Under the pieces are notes generated by a model, which saw only the letters and a list, made by a program, of their open reading frames with translations, searched no databases and was not told the origin of the DNA. Source: a virus. Taken from it: a stretch of DNA of 39,010 nucleotides. The position numbers were made by a program, and so were the translations under genes. Location: IMG/VR virus record IMGVR_UViG_3300018476_000022, positions 1-39,010 of that record; one strand, 5' to 3'. Below are positions 6,988 through 12,863 of this stretch, in pieces (positions within the stretch are counted from its first letter, which is position 1; each line of letters begins with the position of its first letter).

Positions 6988-8378
6988 AGTTGCGGCTCCG
7001 CGTTGATCTTCGTCACCATGTCGTACCCGAAGATGGCTGCTACGGCGGAGTCGATCTTACCGTGAGGGTTCGACCGGTTGGCCGTTACGCGGATGCCCTT
7101 GGGGTCGTACTTGGGTACGCAGTTCGCCAGATGCCGTCTCATCGTCTTGTTGCGGTCATGCCGGATGCGATGTTCCATCACGCCATCGATGAACCGCTTG
7201 CAAGCATCCACCGCTCGCGGCACAGAGTTCGTCGGTACCTCGACCACCGGCAGTCCGTCTTCGAACCACGTCTGCAGAAGCTGCCCCAGGAAGAACGGGT
7301 CAGCGCCGATCTCGCGCACCTTGTAAAGCGAAGCAAGTTCACGAACAAGGTGGTCAATCTCGGCATACGGAACACGCCAGGCATCGTCGCCTACCGGCTT
7401 CTCCCACACCTTGAGCGTGTAGATTTGCGGTACCTCTTCGATGGTGATGCCAACGACGGCCACCGAGTCGTGCTTCCAGGCACCGTCCACGAAAAGGATC
7501 ATCGGCGTAGCCGGCTGCAGCGGATCGACGTCATCGAGCAAGTCCCACATGTGCATGTTCATCCAGCCGGCGGACTGCTGCAGCCAGGCACCGAGGTGCA
7601 GACGAGCGAACTCGACCCGGCTCAGAGCATGCGCCTGACTCTGCAGGAACGAGTCCTGAATCCACCCGTACCGGTAGCCGATGTTGTACTCCTTCCACAC
7701 CTCACGATCGAAGGGGTCGAACTCGTGCGAGACAGACTTCCCGGGCCAGTACGTGTAGAGCGAGTCATCACCACGCTCGGCCCGTTCAACGAGGGCGCCC
7801 AGCGGCGAGTCCATGATGATCCCTGGCGTCGTGATGTAGATCGTCATGGACTCGGGCCGGGCCGCAGCACCAGAGGCTAGCGCTTCCGGAAGGTCAGCAT
7901 TGCGGAAGGCCCAGAACTCGTCACAGACGCTGAGCATCGGGTTGTAGCCGTGCGCCTGGTGAGCATCAGCACCGAGCACCATCAAGTGCGAATGGTTCGG
8001 CGTTTCGATCTTGTTCTTGAATACCCACACCCGCTTACGCAATGGCTTCGAGGCCAGGGCAAAGGCATCGACGTTCTTCTTCAGAATGCCAGCCTGCATG
8101 CGGCTATTGGCGGTAAAGTACACCTCCGTACCCATCTCACGGGTGGTGAGCACGCCCAGGCCGATGCCAGACACCGTGAGCGTCTTGGCCCACTTACGAT
8201 GGACCATGATGAGCGCTTCGCGATGCTTCCAGTAGCCCTCGTCGTTGAGCGCGAACATGCCGTCAAGCACGTCCTTCTGCTCATCCATGAGGCTGATAGC
8301 CTGCCCCGCCAATGGTCCTCGCGGGTGGCGGCAGAACTTTTCGATGAACGAACTGAAGAACGGTCCGTCACTCTGCAC
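6975..8378 (-). CDS. terL: terminase large subunit
   Basis: A 467-residue packaging motor protein with GTG start, overlapping the small subunit by 11 bp. The ATPase part has HRKWAKTLT in the Walker A position (around residue 60), a variant that keeps Lys-Thr but lacks the usual Gly, and Walker B LSVCDEFW with the catalytic Glu. The nuclease part has MILFVDGAWKHDSVAVVG and the late KIDSAVAAIFGYDM, giving the metal-binding acidic residues expected of the RNase H-like domain. It cuts and pumps the genome into proheads. Confidence 0.92.
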   Translation of the reverse strand: MQSDGPFFSSFIEKFCRHPRGPLAGQAISLMDEQKDVLDGMFALNDEGYWKHREALIMVHRKWAKTLTVSGIGLGVLTTREMGTEVYFTANSRMQAGILKKNVDAFALASKPLRKRVWVFKNKIETPNHSHLMVLGADAHQAHGYNPMLSVCDEFWAFRNADLPEALASGAAARPESMTIYITTPGIIMDSPLGALVERAERGDDSLYTYWPGKSVSHEFDPFDREVWKEYNIGYRYGWIQDSFLQSQAHALSRVEFARLHLGAWLQQSAGWMNMHMWDLLDDVDPLQPATPMILFVDGAWKHDSVAVVGITIEEVPQIYTLKVWEKPVGDDAWRVPYAEIDHLVRELASLYKVREIGADPFFLGQLLQTWFEDGLPVVEVPTNSVPRAVDACKRFIDGVMEHRIRHDRNKTMRRHLANCVPKYDPKGIRVTANRSNPHGKIDSAVAAIFGYDMVTKINAEPQLWMY

Positions 8379-8703
8379 GGTGGCGGCTCCGGTGCGGCCG
8401 GTTCGTACGGTTCAGTTCGTGCAAGAAGGCGTCAAACTCGTCCTCGTCATCGCCCTCGAGCAGTGCCACAATCCGCCGGATTTCACGCGTCAAGCCGGCC
8501 AGCAGACGCTCTGCCTGAAGGCAAGCAACGATCAGCGGGTGCGACTGCACGGAGCCACCGGCCATGGCGAACATCAGCCCGTCCTGACTGATCTGCTCGT
8601 GCCACATGTCGACGTCTCGTTCGACGCGACAGTATTGCTCGATGAGCGCATCGCTAGCGGTATCCAGCCCGCGATAGCGCTCGTGAAGTGCGGTCCCGAT
8701 CAT
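8368..8703 (-). CDS. terminase small subunit-like protein
   Basis: A 111-residue protein immediately upstream of the large terminase and overlapping it. Features typical of the P27-like small terminase family: an N-terminal helix (HERYRGLDTASDALIEQYCRVERDVDMW), a Gly-rich turn (FAMAGGSVQSHPL), then a long amphipathic helix (LIVACLQAERLLAGLTREIRRIVALL). It is the first gene of the late operon and would recognise viral DNA for packaging. Confidence 0.75.
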   Translation of the reverse strand: MIGTALHERYRGLDTASDALIEQYCRVERDVDMWHEQISQDGLMFAMAGGSVQSHPLIVACLQAERLLAGLTREIRRIVALLEGDDEDEFDAFLHELNRTNRPHRSRHRAE

Positions 8704-8743
8704 GTGAGCAGGATAGCGCTTTCAGCCCGAGTAGGCCAGGGGA

Positions 8744-8761
8744 CGATCCCGGTGCTAGGAT
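8744..8761 (+). promoter_or_regulatory. extended -10 promoter for 8792 gene
   Basis: GGTGCTAGGAT contains TGC followed by TAGGAT (8756-8761), an extended -10 like others in the genome. It points at the plus-strand gene 8792-9055, whose TTG start follows with AAAGGA upstream. Confidence 0.45.
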
Positions 8762-8791
8762 CGAGTTGTCACGTGACGAAAGGATAGTGCA

Positions 8792-9055
8792 TTGGCAAAC
8801 ACGAAGGAACGGCAAAAGTCCAAGACGCTTCGTGATCGTGAACGCGACACGGAGTGGATCAAGGATGCAGTGAAGACGACGGACGACGACACCGTCGTGG
8901 TCGACTACTGCTCGATGGACGGGCCCGAGGCCCTGCCCGACGCGTACGCCGGCGGCTCGGACAAGGTCGTGTCGTCCGAAGAGGTTCGACGCAAGGCGTT
9001 CCAGTCGGACACCAAGCCCGCAGCGACGAAGCCGGCTGAGCCGCCCAAGTCCTGA
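8792..9055 (+). CDS. small hydrophilic protein, plus strand
   Basis: An 87-residue protein with TTG start, AAAGGA upstream, an extended -10 promoter and a strong terminator right after the stop, so it is a self-contained unit. The N-terminal third is very charged (ANTKERQKSKTLRDRERDTEW), the middle acidic and the tail rich in Lys/Pro/Ala. It is divergent from the terminase operon. I do not recognise the family. Reading from the candidate promoter at 9162-9180 would run antisense to it. Confidence 0.7.
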   Translation: MANTKERQKSKTLRDRERDTEWIKDAVKTTDDDTVVVDYCSMDGPEALPDAYAGGSDKVVSSEEVRRKAFQSDTKPAATKPAEPPKS

Positions 9056-9067
9056 ACCCGAGTACGG

Positions 9068-9098
9068 AAAGGCCCCGACCGTTGTGGCCGGGGCCTTT
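9068..9098 (+). terminator. intrinsic terminator
   Basis: AAAGGCCCCG/CGGGGCCTTT stem of 10 bp (arms 9068-9077 and 9089-9098) with a short loop and flanking A/T runs, 12 bases after the stop of the 8792 gene. It could also act weakly leftwards. Confidence 0.85.
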
Positions 9099-9161
9099 CT
9101 CGTTGAGGGGCCAGGGAATCAACGTGGACGGGCTGGCCTCCGCCTGACGCTGACAAGCATC

Positions 9162-9180
9162 ATGCTACCAGACCTCGTCC
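9162..9180 (-). promoter_or_regulatory. candidate late promoter, leftward
   Basis: On the minus strand GGTCTGG-TAGCAT (hexamer 9167-9162), nearly identical to the element ahead of the capsid gene. Transcription would pass the 9068-9098 hairpin, run antisense to gene 8792 and enter the terminase gene at 8703. It is the best candidate I see for the main late promoter, but the intervening hairpin makes this uncertain. Confidence 0.35.
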
Positions 9181-9196
9181 TGCCCTGTCCAGTGAT

Positions 9197-9406
9197 TTAT
9201 TCCTGCGGGATGTCGTACACCTCCTTCAACGACTCCGGGTGCATGGCTCCGATGACCAAGGCGATGCAATCCTCGGCGCCGAGATGGATGGTATCCACCG
9301 CGTCGAGGTCGTAGTACACCGTCTGATCACCGTGCACGCCTTCAACGGCGATGCGAACCTTGCCGTTGTAGTCGCGCAGCGCTTCAGCGAGTTCAGCCAC
9401 CGTCAC
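9197..9406 (-). CDS. small acidic hypothetical protein, tandem relative of 9403 gene
   Basis: A 69-residue protein, GTG start overlapping the stop of the preceding short gene (GTGA). It begins MTVAELAEALRDYNGKVRIAVEG, then DAVDTIHLGAEDCIALVIGAMHPESLKEV. The opening resembles its upstream neighbour (NVRDLINALDEFGDHLPVVVEVG), suggesting that the two arose by duplication. Such short helix-plus-beta proteins are common in actinophages; function unknown. Confidence 0.75.
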   Translation of the reverse strand: MTVAELAEALRDYNGKVRIAVEGVHGDQTVYYDLDAVDTIHLGAEDCIALVIGAMHPESLKEVYDIPQE

Positions 9407-9558
9407 GGCAGGTTCACTGAGATGACGACGGCGAGCGTTCCCTCGCTGTCCTCACCGCTGGTGACGTCGAAGTCGAACTCATCATCTCCGACTTCCACGA
9501 CCACCGGTAGGTGATCCCCGAACTCATCGAGCGCGTTGATCAAGTCTCTGACGTTCAT
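9403..9558 (-). CDS. 51-residue hypothetical protein
   Basis: A short gene with an excellent AGGAGG ribosome site 5 nt before ATG at 9558-9556. It encodes MNVRDLINALDEFGDHLPVV and on to ISVNLP, ending with TGA overlapped by the GTG of the next gene. Its start is coupled to the stop of the zinc-ribbon gene upstream. The helix followed by VVVEVGDDEFDFDV parallels the downstream gene, so it is probably a diverged tandem copy. Function unknown. Confidence 0.75.
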   Translation of the reverse strand: MNVRDLINALDEFGDHLPVVVEVGDDEFDFDVTSGEDSEGTLAVVISVNLP

Positions 9559-9767
9559 TACGTCCTCCTGTTTATGCACGAGCCGCAGGTAGCTGCGATC
9601 CCGCTGATTGTTTCATCGCCCCACACCCAGCCGTCTTTCACTTCACGACCGCACAGGGTACGCAGGGAAGGCGTCGTCAGCGAGTAGCGACGTGAAGCCA
9701 CTACTCGCTGATCGACGAGATGGACCACACCCGAAACGGGATGGGTCACGTACTCATAAACCCTCAA
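9558..9767 (-). CDS. small zinc-ribbon-type protein
   Basis: The frame is longer, but TTG at 9767-9765 follows GGAGG by 6 nt, giving 69 residues. The product has HPVSGVVHLVD, TLCGREVKDG and a final CGSC, the pattern of a common small actinophage protein with Cys ligands for zinc. It overlaps the previous gene by 14 bp. Likely a structural zinc site; partner unknown. Confidence 0.7.
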   Translation of the reverse strand: MRVYEYVTHPVSGVVHLVDQRVVASRRYSLTTPSLRTLCGREVKDGWVWGDETISGIAATCGSCINRRT

Positions 9768-9972
9768 CAGCCGCCTCCACGTCGGCGAAGAAGAACACCT
9801 CGACGACCGGCGAAGCAGGATCACGCATACCATCGAGCACTTGCGCGAGATGCTGCTTGCAGGACGTCTTGACGTTCGTGTTCTCCTTCAAGACGTATAC
9901 GGATGGTGCGGGGCAGAGATACGCTTCGCCGTACCGGTGGATACGGCCATCGCATGCTCGCCTGAGGTTCAT
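9754..9972 (-). CDS. small Cys-containing hypothetical protein
   Basis: A 72-residue protein whose ATG overlaps the stop of the HTH gene (ATGA). It contains RACDGRIHRYGEAYLCPAPS and KTSCKQHLAQVLDGM, three cysteines and two histidines spaced like a small zinc-binding fold. It belongs to the operon started by the 10763 HTH gene. Function unknown. Confidence 0.75.
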   Translation of the reverse strand: MNLRRACDGRIHRYGEAYLCPAPSVYVLKENTNVKTSCKQHLAQVLDGMRDPASPVVEVFFFADVEAAVEGL

Positions 9973-10763
9973 GCGGACTCAGGCACCGCCGAGAGAGCCA
10001 CCGGCTCGCGCTCAACCTCATCAGGTGTCTGAAGACGCTGAACGATTCGCATGATCTGCTCCACGAGCTGATTGCAGACGATCAGCGCTTCCTGGCGCTC
10101 ATCGTCGCTGAAGGCTCCTTCGACGGAACGCCCTTCGGCGTCCTGCAGGTTGGTGGCCGCTCGGCGAAGCATCAGCGGTATGGAATCCACCGCTCTGCCG
10201 TTCTCGATGAGCATCCCCATGCGATGCTCGTGCTCGAGTTGCTCTGCGGACTTCTCGACAGGCCGAGGACCACCGCCTGGCTTCCCGTCGTTCCACAGTG
10301 GACTGGCAGGGGCCTTCGGCTCCGTCTCCTTGTACGCCTTCGCCATCTGCCTCATCTCGGCATCCGTTGGCGTGCGCAGGTCTTTGCCCTCGACCTTTTT
10401 CGGGCGGAAGGAACGCCAGTCATGTTCCTCCAGCGAGTCGAGCCACTCTCGGTGTGAGTGGAACCCTTCGGGCACGTAGTCCTCGCCAGGAGCAAGGTCA
10501 GCGGCGACGGGAACGATCCCAGCATCCGCTGCTCGCATCCATTGTGCGAACCACCTGCCGACGGTCGGCTGACTCAACTTCGCCAGCGCGGCGAAGTCAC
10601 GTAGGCTGACCTTGCCGATTTCACCTGGTGTCGGTGCTCGTCCTTCCCGCTTCTCGCAGTTGCGCGCGATCAGGAAGGCGATGGCCCAATCACCTCCGTG
10701 TGCCACTCGGCCGACGATGTGCGCATCCTCGCGCACACTATCGGCGACGATAACTTCCGTCAT
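9969..10763 (-). CDS. HTH DNA-binding protein
   Basis: A 264-residue protein. Residues about 15-90 include WAIAFLIARNCE and a helix-turn-helix, VSLRDFAALAKLSQPTVGRWFAQW (residues 52-75), followed by RAADAGIVP and LAPGEDYVPE, a pattern seen in actinobacterial phage and mobile-element HTH proteins. The long charged C-terminal half (about 150-250) is helical and may oligomerise. It has its own promoter (10807-10829) and GGAGG ribosome site and heads an operon to 9197. It lies about 0.5 kb from the dyad array and is a candidate binder of it (repressor, origin- or centromere-binding); that is inference. Confidence 0.75.
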   Translation of the reverse strand: MTEVIVADSVREDAHIVGRVAHGGDWAIAFLIARNCEKREGRAPTPGEIGKVSLRDFAALAKLSQPTVGRWFAQWMRAADAGIVPVAADLAPGEDYVPEGFHSHREWLDSLEEHDWRSFRPKKVEGKDLRTPTDAEMRQMAKAYKETEPKAPASPLWNDGKPGGGPRPVEKSAEQLEHEHRMGMLIENGRAVDSIPLMLRRAATNLQDAEGRSVEGAFSDDERQEALIVCNQLVEQIMRIVQRLQTPDEVEREPVALSAVPESA

Positions 10764-10806
10764 GTCTAGTTACCTCCGTTTATCGATGGCCACCTTGGCC
10801 TACGCC

Positions 10807-10829
10807 ATACTACCACAGACGTTGTAAGC
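10807..10829 (-). promoter_or_regulatory. extended -10 promoter for HTH operon
   Basis: On the minus strand TTACAACGTCTGTGG then TAGTAT (10812-10807): TGG plus -10 hexamer with the conserved upstream ACGTC block. It leaves a leader of about 40 nt before the HTH gene ATG. Confidence 0.6.
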
Positions 10830-10845
10830 GGTGCTAGTCAACGGC

Positions 10846-11082
10846 CTACAAAAGTTCTTCACGATAGACGGCGACGATATCGTCGGAGAACTCGTCCTTG
10901 AACACGAGCGAGAGGTTGAAGCGGACCGTTGATGGCATCTTAATCGGTTCATTCGGATCATATTCGTCGACAAGATTCAAACGAATCGGCTTCACCATCT
11001 CGAGTACGTGTACCAGTTCGGGCACGGCCCAAACGCCTACGGTTACGCCTTCATTCGAGATGAGTCTCGCTTGAACAGGCAC
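10846..11082 (-). CDS. 78-residue hypothetical protein, leaderless
   Basis: GTG start at 11082-11080, only 6 nt downstream of the TAGACT -10 hexamer (11094-11089), so the transcript probably begins at or next to the start codon (leaderless, a common actinobacterial mode). The product starts MPVQARLISNEGVTVGVWAV and ends in an acidic beta-rich segment (FKDEFSDDIVAVYREELL). No recognised family. It is divergently placed next to the 11.25-11.63 kb repeat array. Confidence 0.7.
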   Translation of the reverse strand: MPVQARLISNEGVTVGVWAVPELVHVLEMVKPIRLNLVDEYDPNEPIKMPSTVRFNLSLVFKDEFSDDIVAVYREELL

Positions 11083-11251
11083 GTATCTAGTCTAGCACGC
11101 GTTCAAACTGCGCTCAATCTGCGGCCAGAATGCTCGGCGTGCGAATCATCAATGCAGACGTCCCGAATACAGAAGCCCGGGGGTAGCGATTGCGGTATAT
11201 CAGTCCGCAACGCCGGTGGGGTCGTTATGAGCTGGTTACGTTAAAAAACTT
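11083..11251. other. non-coding flank of the repeat array
   Basis: No supported gene. It holds the leaderless promoter at 11089-11110 and then AT-richer sequence running into the array. GTTACGTTAA at 11235-11244 may be a degenerate outlying half-site. Confidence 0.5.
11089..11110 (-). promoter_or_regulatory. extended -10 promoter, leaderless
   Basis: Minus strand TTGAACGCGTGC then TAGACT (11094-11089): TGC plus -10 with upstream AACGCG block. The gap to the GTG start is 6 nt, the same as at 22803/22810. Confidence 0.6.
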
Positions 11252-11634
11252 TGTTAAGCAAACCTAACATTCGATGGAAACATGCCTTAAGTCCGTTTGT
11301 TAACCATGCTTATCATGGTGCGTTAGGTTGACCTTACATACGTATGTTAAGCTGCCTTAACAAGCTGATGTAAGCTGGCTTCATGAGCTGTGTAAGGCAA
11401 GCCTAACAAGCTGTGTTAATGAGCTCTTACAGCTGTTGTTAAGTTGACTTAACAATGAGAGTACAGCTAGCTGTACTTCGAACATTCAAGTTACCTACAG
11501 CTACATCAATGTCCCCTAACAGCTGCTGTAAAGCTGCCTTAACACCCGGCATTAGGGTTACCTTACAACAGCTGTTACTGTTACCTACAGCTACACCAAT
11601 CCTTCCCCACAGCTTTTGTGGGAAAGCCCATTAA
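11252..11634. repeat. 23-bp-pitch array of 18-bp dyads (iteron-like)
   Basis: About 16 interrupted palindromes of form TGTTAAG-N4-CTTAACA. Perfect or near-perfect units lie at 11252-11269, 11298-11315, 11321-11338, 11345-11362, 11391-11408, 11414-11431, 11437-11454, 11460-11477 (variant AGTACAG-CTAG-CTGTACT), 11527-11544, 11550-11567 and 11573-11590; weaker ones at 11275, 11368, 11483, 11504, 11594 and 11617. Centres step by 23 bp almost throughout (a few 21, 22 or 24), with 5-bp linkers often AGCTG. The region is non-coding and AT-rich. Such arrays are bound cooperatively in replication origins, plasmid centromeres or operator clusters; which applies here is unknown. Confidence 0.85.
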
Positions 11635-11660
11635 TGTGCCCTAGGGTAACACGAAGAAAC

Positions 11661-11678
11661 TTCTGATTTTTTTCAGAA
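11661..11678. terminator. small A/T-flanked hairpin
   Basis: TTCTGA (11661-11666) and TCAGAA (11673-11678) enclose a T run, just before the promoter of the 11750 gene. It may insulate that promoter from the array or terminate leftward transcripts; the stem is only 6 bp. Confidence 0.3.
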
Positions 11679-11683
11679 ATGCC

Positions 11684-11711
11684 TGGACTTTCTGCTAGGA
11701 CACTGTATAAT
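11684..11711 (+). promoter_or_regulatory. sigma70-like promoter for 11750 gene
   Basis: TGGACT (11684-11689), a 16-bp spacer, then a perfect TATAAT (11706-11711). It differs from the extended -10 family used elsewhere, so this gene may be expressed by host polymerase at once. AGGAGG lies 8 nt before the ATG. Confidence 0.65.
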
Positions 11712-11749
11712 GAGGGTACAAGCAAGCGAGAGCCTAGGAGGCTGACGAA

Positions 11750-12049
11750 ATGATCCCTAACTACAACGATGTGACGCTGCCCGAGTTTGGCAGGGTCATC
11801 TACAAGGTCCAACGACAGGATGGGCCGACAGCTGTCGCAAACGACGGCCGTGGTCGCAAGTTTGTCGCAAGTGGGCCCAAGGCCGACGCCGTCGCGAAAA
11901 TCCTCGTCATGGCGATGATCAGTGGCGGCAGCGTCACTCGCAAAGGAATCGTCGCACTGACAGGCGCCTCTGCGTCGCGCGTCAGCGAGGTCGTTTGGGT
12001 CATGTCAACGAACCTCGACCACAACTTCAACGCCTATTTCGTTAGGTAA
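11750..12049 (+). CDS. small HTH protein, paralogue 1
   Basis: A 99-residue protein with a consensus promoter and AGGAGG site. Residues 36-85 (GRKFVASGPKADAVAKILVM, then VTRKGIVALTGASASRVSEV) carry a winged or simple HTH shared with 12864-13274 and 15941-16288. It is one of the few plus-strand genes, lies just downstream of the dyad array, and its stop codon falls inside a further perfect dyad (12040-12057). A regulator or array-binding protein acting on its own promoter region is a reasonable inference. A UUCG-loop terminator follows. Confidence 0.8.
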   Translation: MIPNYNDVTLPEFGRVIYKVQRQDGPTAVANDGRGRKFVASGPKADAVAKILVMAMISGGSVTRKGIVALTGASASRVSEVVWVMSTNLDHNFNAYFVR

Positions 12050-12057
12050 CCCTAACG
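12040..12057. repeat. outlying copy of the 18-bp dyad
   Basis: CGTTAGG-TAAC-CCTAACG, a perfect 7-4-7 dyad of the same class as the 11252-11634 array, overlapping the last codons and stop of the 11750 gene. It flanks that gene on the side opposite the array. Confidence 0.75.
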
Positions 12058-12064
12058 AAATGCG

Positions 12065-12095
12065 AAAGGGCGCCCTTCGGGGCGCCTTTTTTTTT
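12065..12095 (+). terminator. strong intrinsic terminator with TTCG loop
   Basis: GGCGCCC-TTCG-GGGCGCC stem (12069-12086) followed by nine T (12087-12095) and preceded by AAA. Terminates the 11750 gene. Confidence 0.95.
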
Positions 12096-12110
12096 CGCCC
12101 TTTCCCACTT

Positions 12111-12170
12111 TTTCTGTGGAAAAGCTGGGGAATGCCTTTCCCAGCTTTCCTGTGGAAAAGCTGTGGAATG
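12111..12170. repeat. direct repeat with DnaA-box-like sites
   Basis: Two 24-bp copies (12111-12134, 12147-12170; two mismatches), each containing TGTGGAAAA (12115-12123 and 12151-12159), i.e. TTTTCCACA on the minus strand, which fits the relaxed DnaA-box pattern TTWTNCACA. Actinobacterial boxes more often read TTGTCCACA, so binding is uncertain. Confidence 0.5.
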
Positions 12171-12299
12171 GGCGTTGCGAGCGGGCGCAGCGTGTGGGGC
12201 GCACCGCGAGGCCGCAAAGCACGAACGCGAAATGTGCCCGCGGCGCGGCGGCGTGCGCGTGGGCGCGTGAGCGCATGCCGCGCATGTACGGCGAAATGC

Positions 12300-12345
12300 C
12301 CCCGGGGGTCTTCGGGACGCTGCCTGGGGGCTACGTTGGACGGGC
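12300..12345. repeat. GC-rich tandem repeat cluster A (2 units)
   Basis: Two adjoining 23-bp units (12300-12322, 12323-12345) of the family CCGGGGGTCTGTTNAACGGG that also occurs at 12617-12687 and 14442-14535. These copies are the most diverged. Confidence 0.5.
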
Positions 12346-12367
12346 GTTGCGCCCTATCTGAACGACG

Positions 12368-12394
12368 AAAGAGGCCGGCTCGAAAGCCGGCCTC
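12368..12394 (-). terminator. intrinsic terminator with TTCG loop
   Basis: Perfect 10-bp stem GAGGCCGGCT/AGCCGGCCTC (12371-12380, 12385-12394) with a TTCG loop on the minus strand and TTTC after it, just past the stop of the lipoprotein-like gene. Confidence 0.9.
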
Positions 12395-12401
12395 AAACGC
12401 T

Positions 12402-12797
12402 CTAGTAGTCGACGTCTCGACAGAACAACGTCCTGCCTCGTTCCCAGGACGGTTTGCCTCCCATGTCGAGACATTCGTTGTCCAGGCGCTCAAGTTCGGC
12501 GTCTCCGCCCTGCGTTGCCTTGAACACCACGACCAGGATTTGCGGCGGGGTCAAGTCGCACTCGACTTTCTGGCCGACCTTGACGATAACTGTCTGCCGT
12601 TGACACGGCGCACGACCCCCCTCCGGTCTGCTGGAAACCGCCCCGGGGGTCTGTTGGACGGGCCCCGAGGGGTACGTTGAACGGGCTGCGTGGCAGCCTC
12701 CAACGAGCACGATAAGGCCACCGACGACGGCTGCCTTCGTTCTCCACGACTTTCTCGGTTGAGGCACCATGTCGTCTGCCTCGATCTGACTGAACAA
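12402..12797 (-). CDS. putative phage lipoprotein
   Basis: A 131-residue protein from TTG at 12797 (AAGGA 7 nt upstream) or 122 residues from ATG at 12770. The segment MVPQPRKSWRTKAAVVGG then LIVLVGGC is a basic n-region, a hydrophobic stretch and a lipobox-like end, so lipoprotein export is likely. The mature part has Cys pairs (APCQRQTV, VECDLTP, NECLDMGG, TLFCRDVDY). Three units of the 24-bp GC repeat lie inside the gene and encode the Pro/Thr/Ser linker after the lipobox. A role at the envelope such as superinfection exclusion is possible but unproven. Confidence 0.6.
   Translation of the reverse strand: MFSQIEADDMVPQPRKSWRTKAAVVGGLIVLVGGCHAARSTYPSGPVQQTPGAVSSRPEGGRAPCQRQTVIVKVGQKVECDLTPPQILVVVFKATQGGDAELERLDNECLDMGGKPSWERGRTLFCRDVDY
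12617..12687. repeat. GC-rich tandem repeat cluster B (3 units)
   Basis: Contiguous units at 12617-12640, 12641-12663 and 12664-12687, inside the lipoprotein-like gene. The central unit is almost identical to the first canonical unit of cluster C at 14465. Confidence 0.7.
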
Positions 12798-12820
12798 CGT
12801 TCGTTCCTTTCTCGGTGCAA

Positions 12821-12851
12821 AGAAAGGGCCGGCCCGAAGGCCGACCCTCTC
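12821..12851 (-). terminator. intrinsic terminator with TTCG loop
   Basis: AGGGTCGGCC-TTCG-GGCCGGCCCT on the minus strand followed by TTCTTT, directly after the stop of the HTH paralogue 2 gene. Confidence 0.9.
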
Positions 12852-12863
12852 TCGTTGCCCTGC

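Larger units (their letters stand above)
12096..12401. other. non-coding region with direct repeats
   Basis: No convincing gene. It contains a 24-bp direct repeat (12111-12134 and 12147-12170), a GC-rich stretch (12172-12290) that resembles 13940-14095, two units of the 23-24 bp repeat (12300-12345) and the terminator of the next minus-strand gene. Open frames across it are GC-driven. Confidence 0.6.

Noticed and set aside
6990-7880. 296-codon plus-strand open frame opposite the terminase
   Set aside because: Mirror of the terminase coding strand in GC-rich DNA; no ribosome site, and Arg/Val/His-rich without a family.
9774-9833. Longer start for the 9558-9767 protein
   Set aside because: The extra part is Arg/Ser-rich shadow of the preceding gene; TTG at 9767 has GGAGG at 6 nt.
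11252-11634. CRISPR array
   Set aside because: Units are palindromic dyads with 5-bp, often identical linkers; there are no unique spacers of 25-40 bp and no cas genes.
12060-12680. 206-codon plus-strand open frame
   Set aside because: Starts at the terminator of the 11750 gene and runs through direct repeats and across another gene; Arg/Pro/Ala-rich translation typical of GC-rich spacers.
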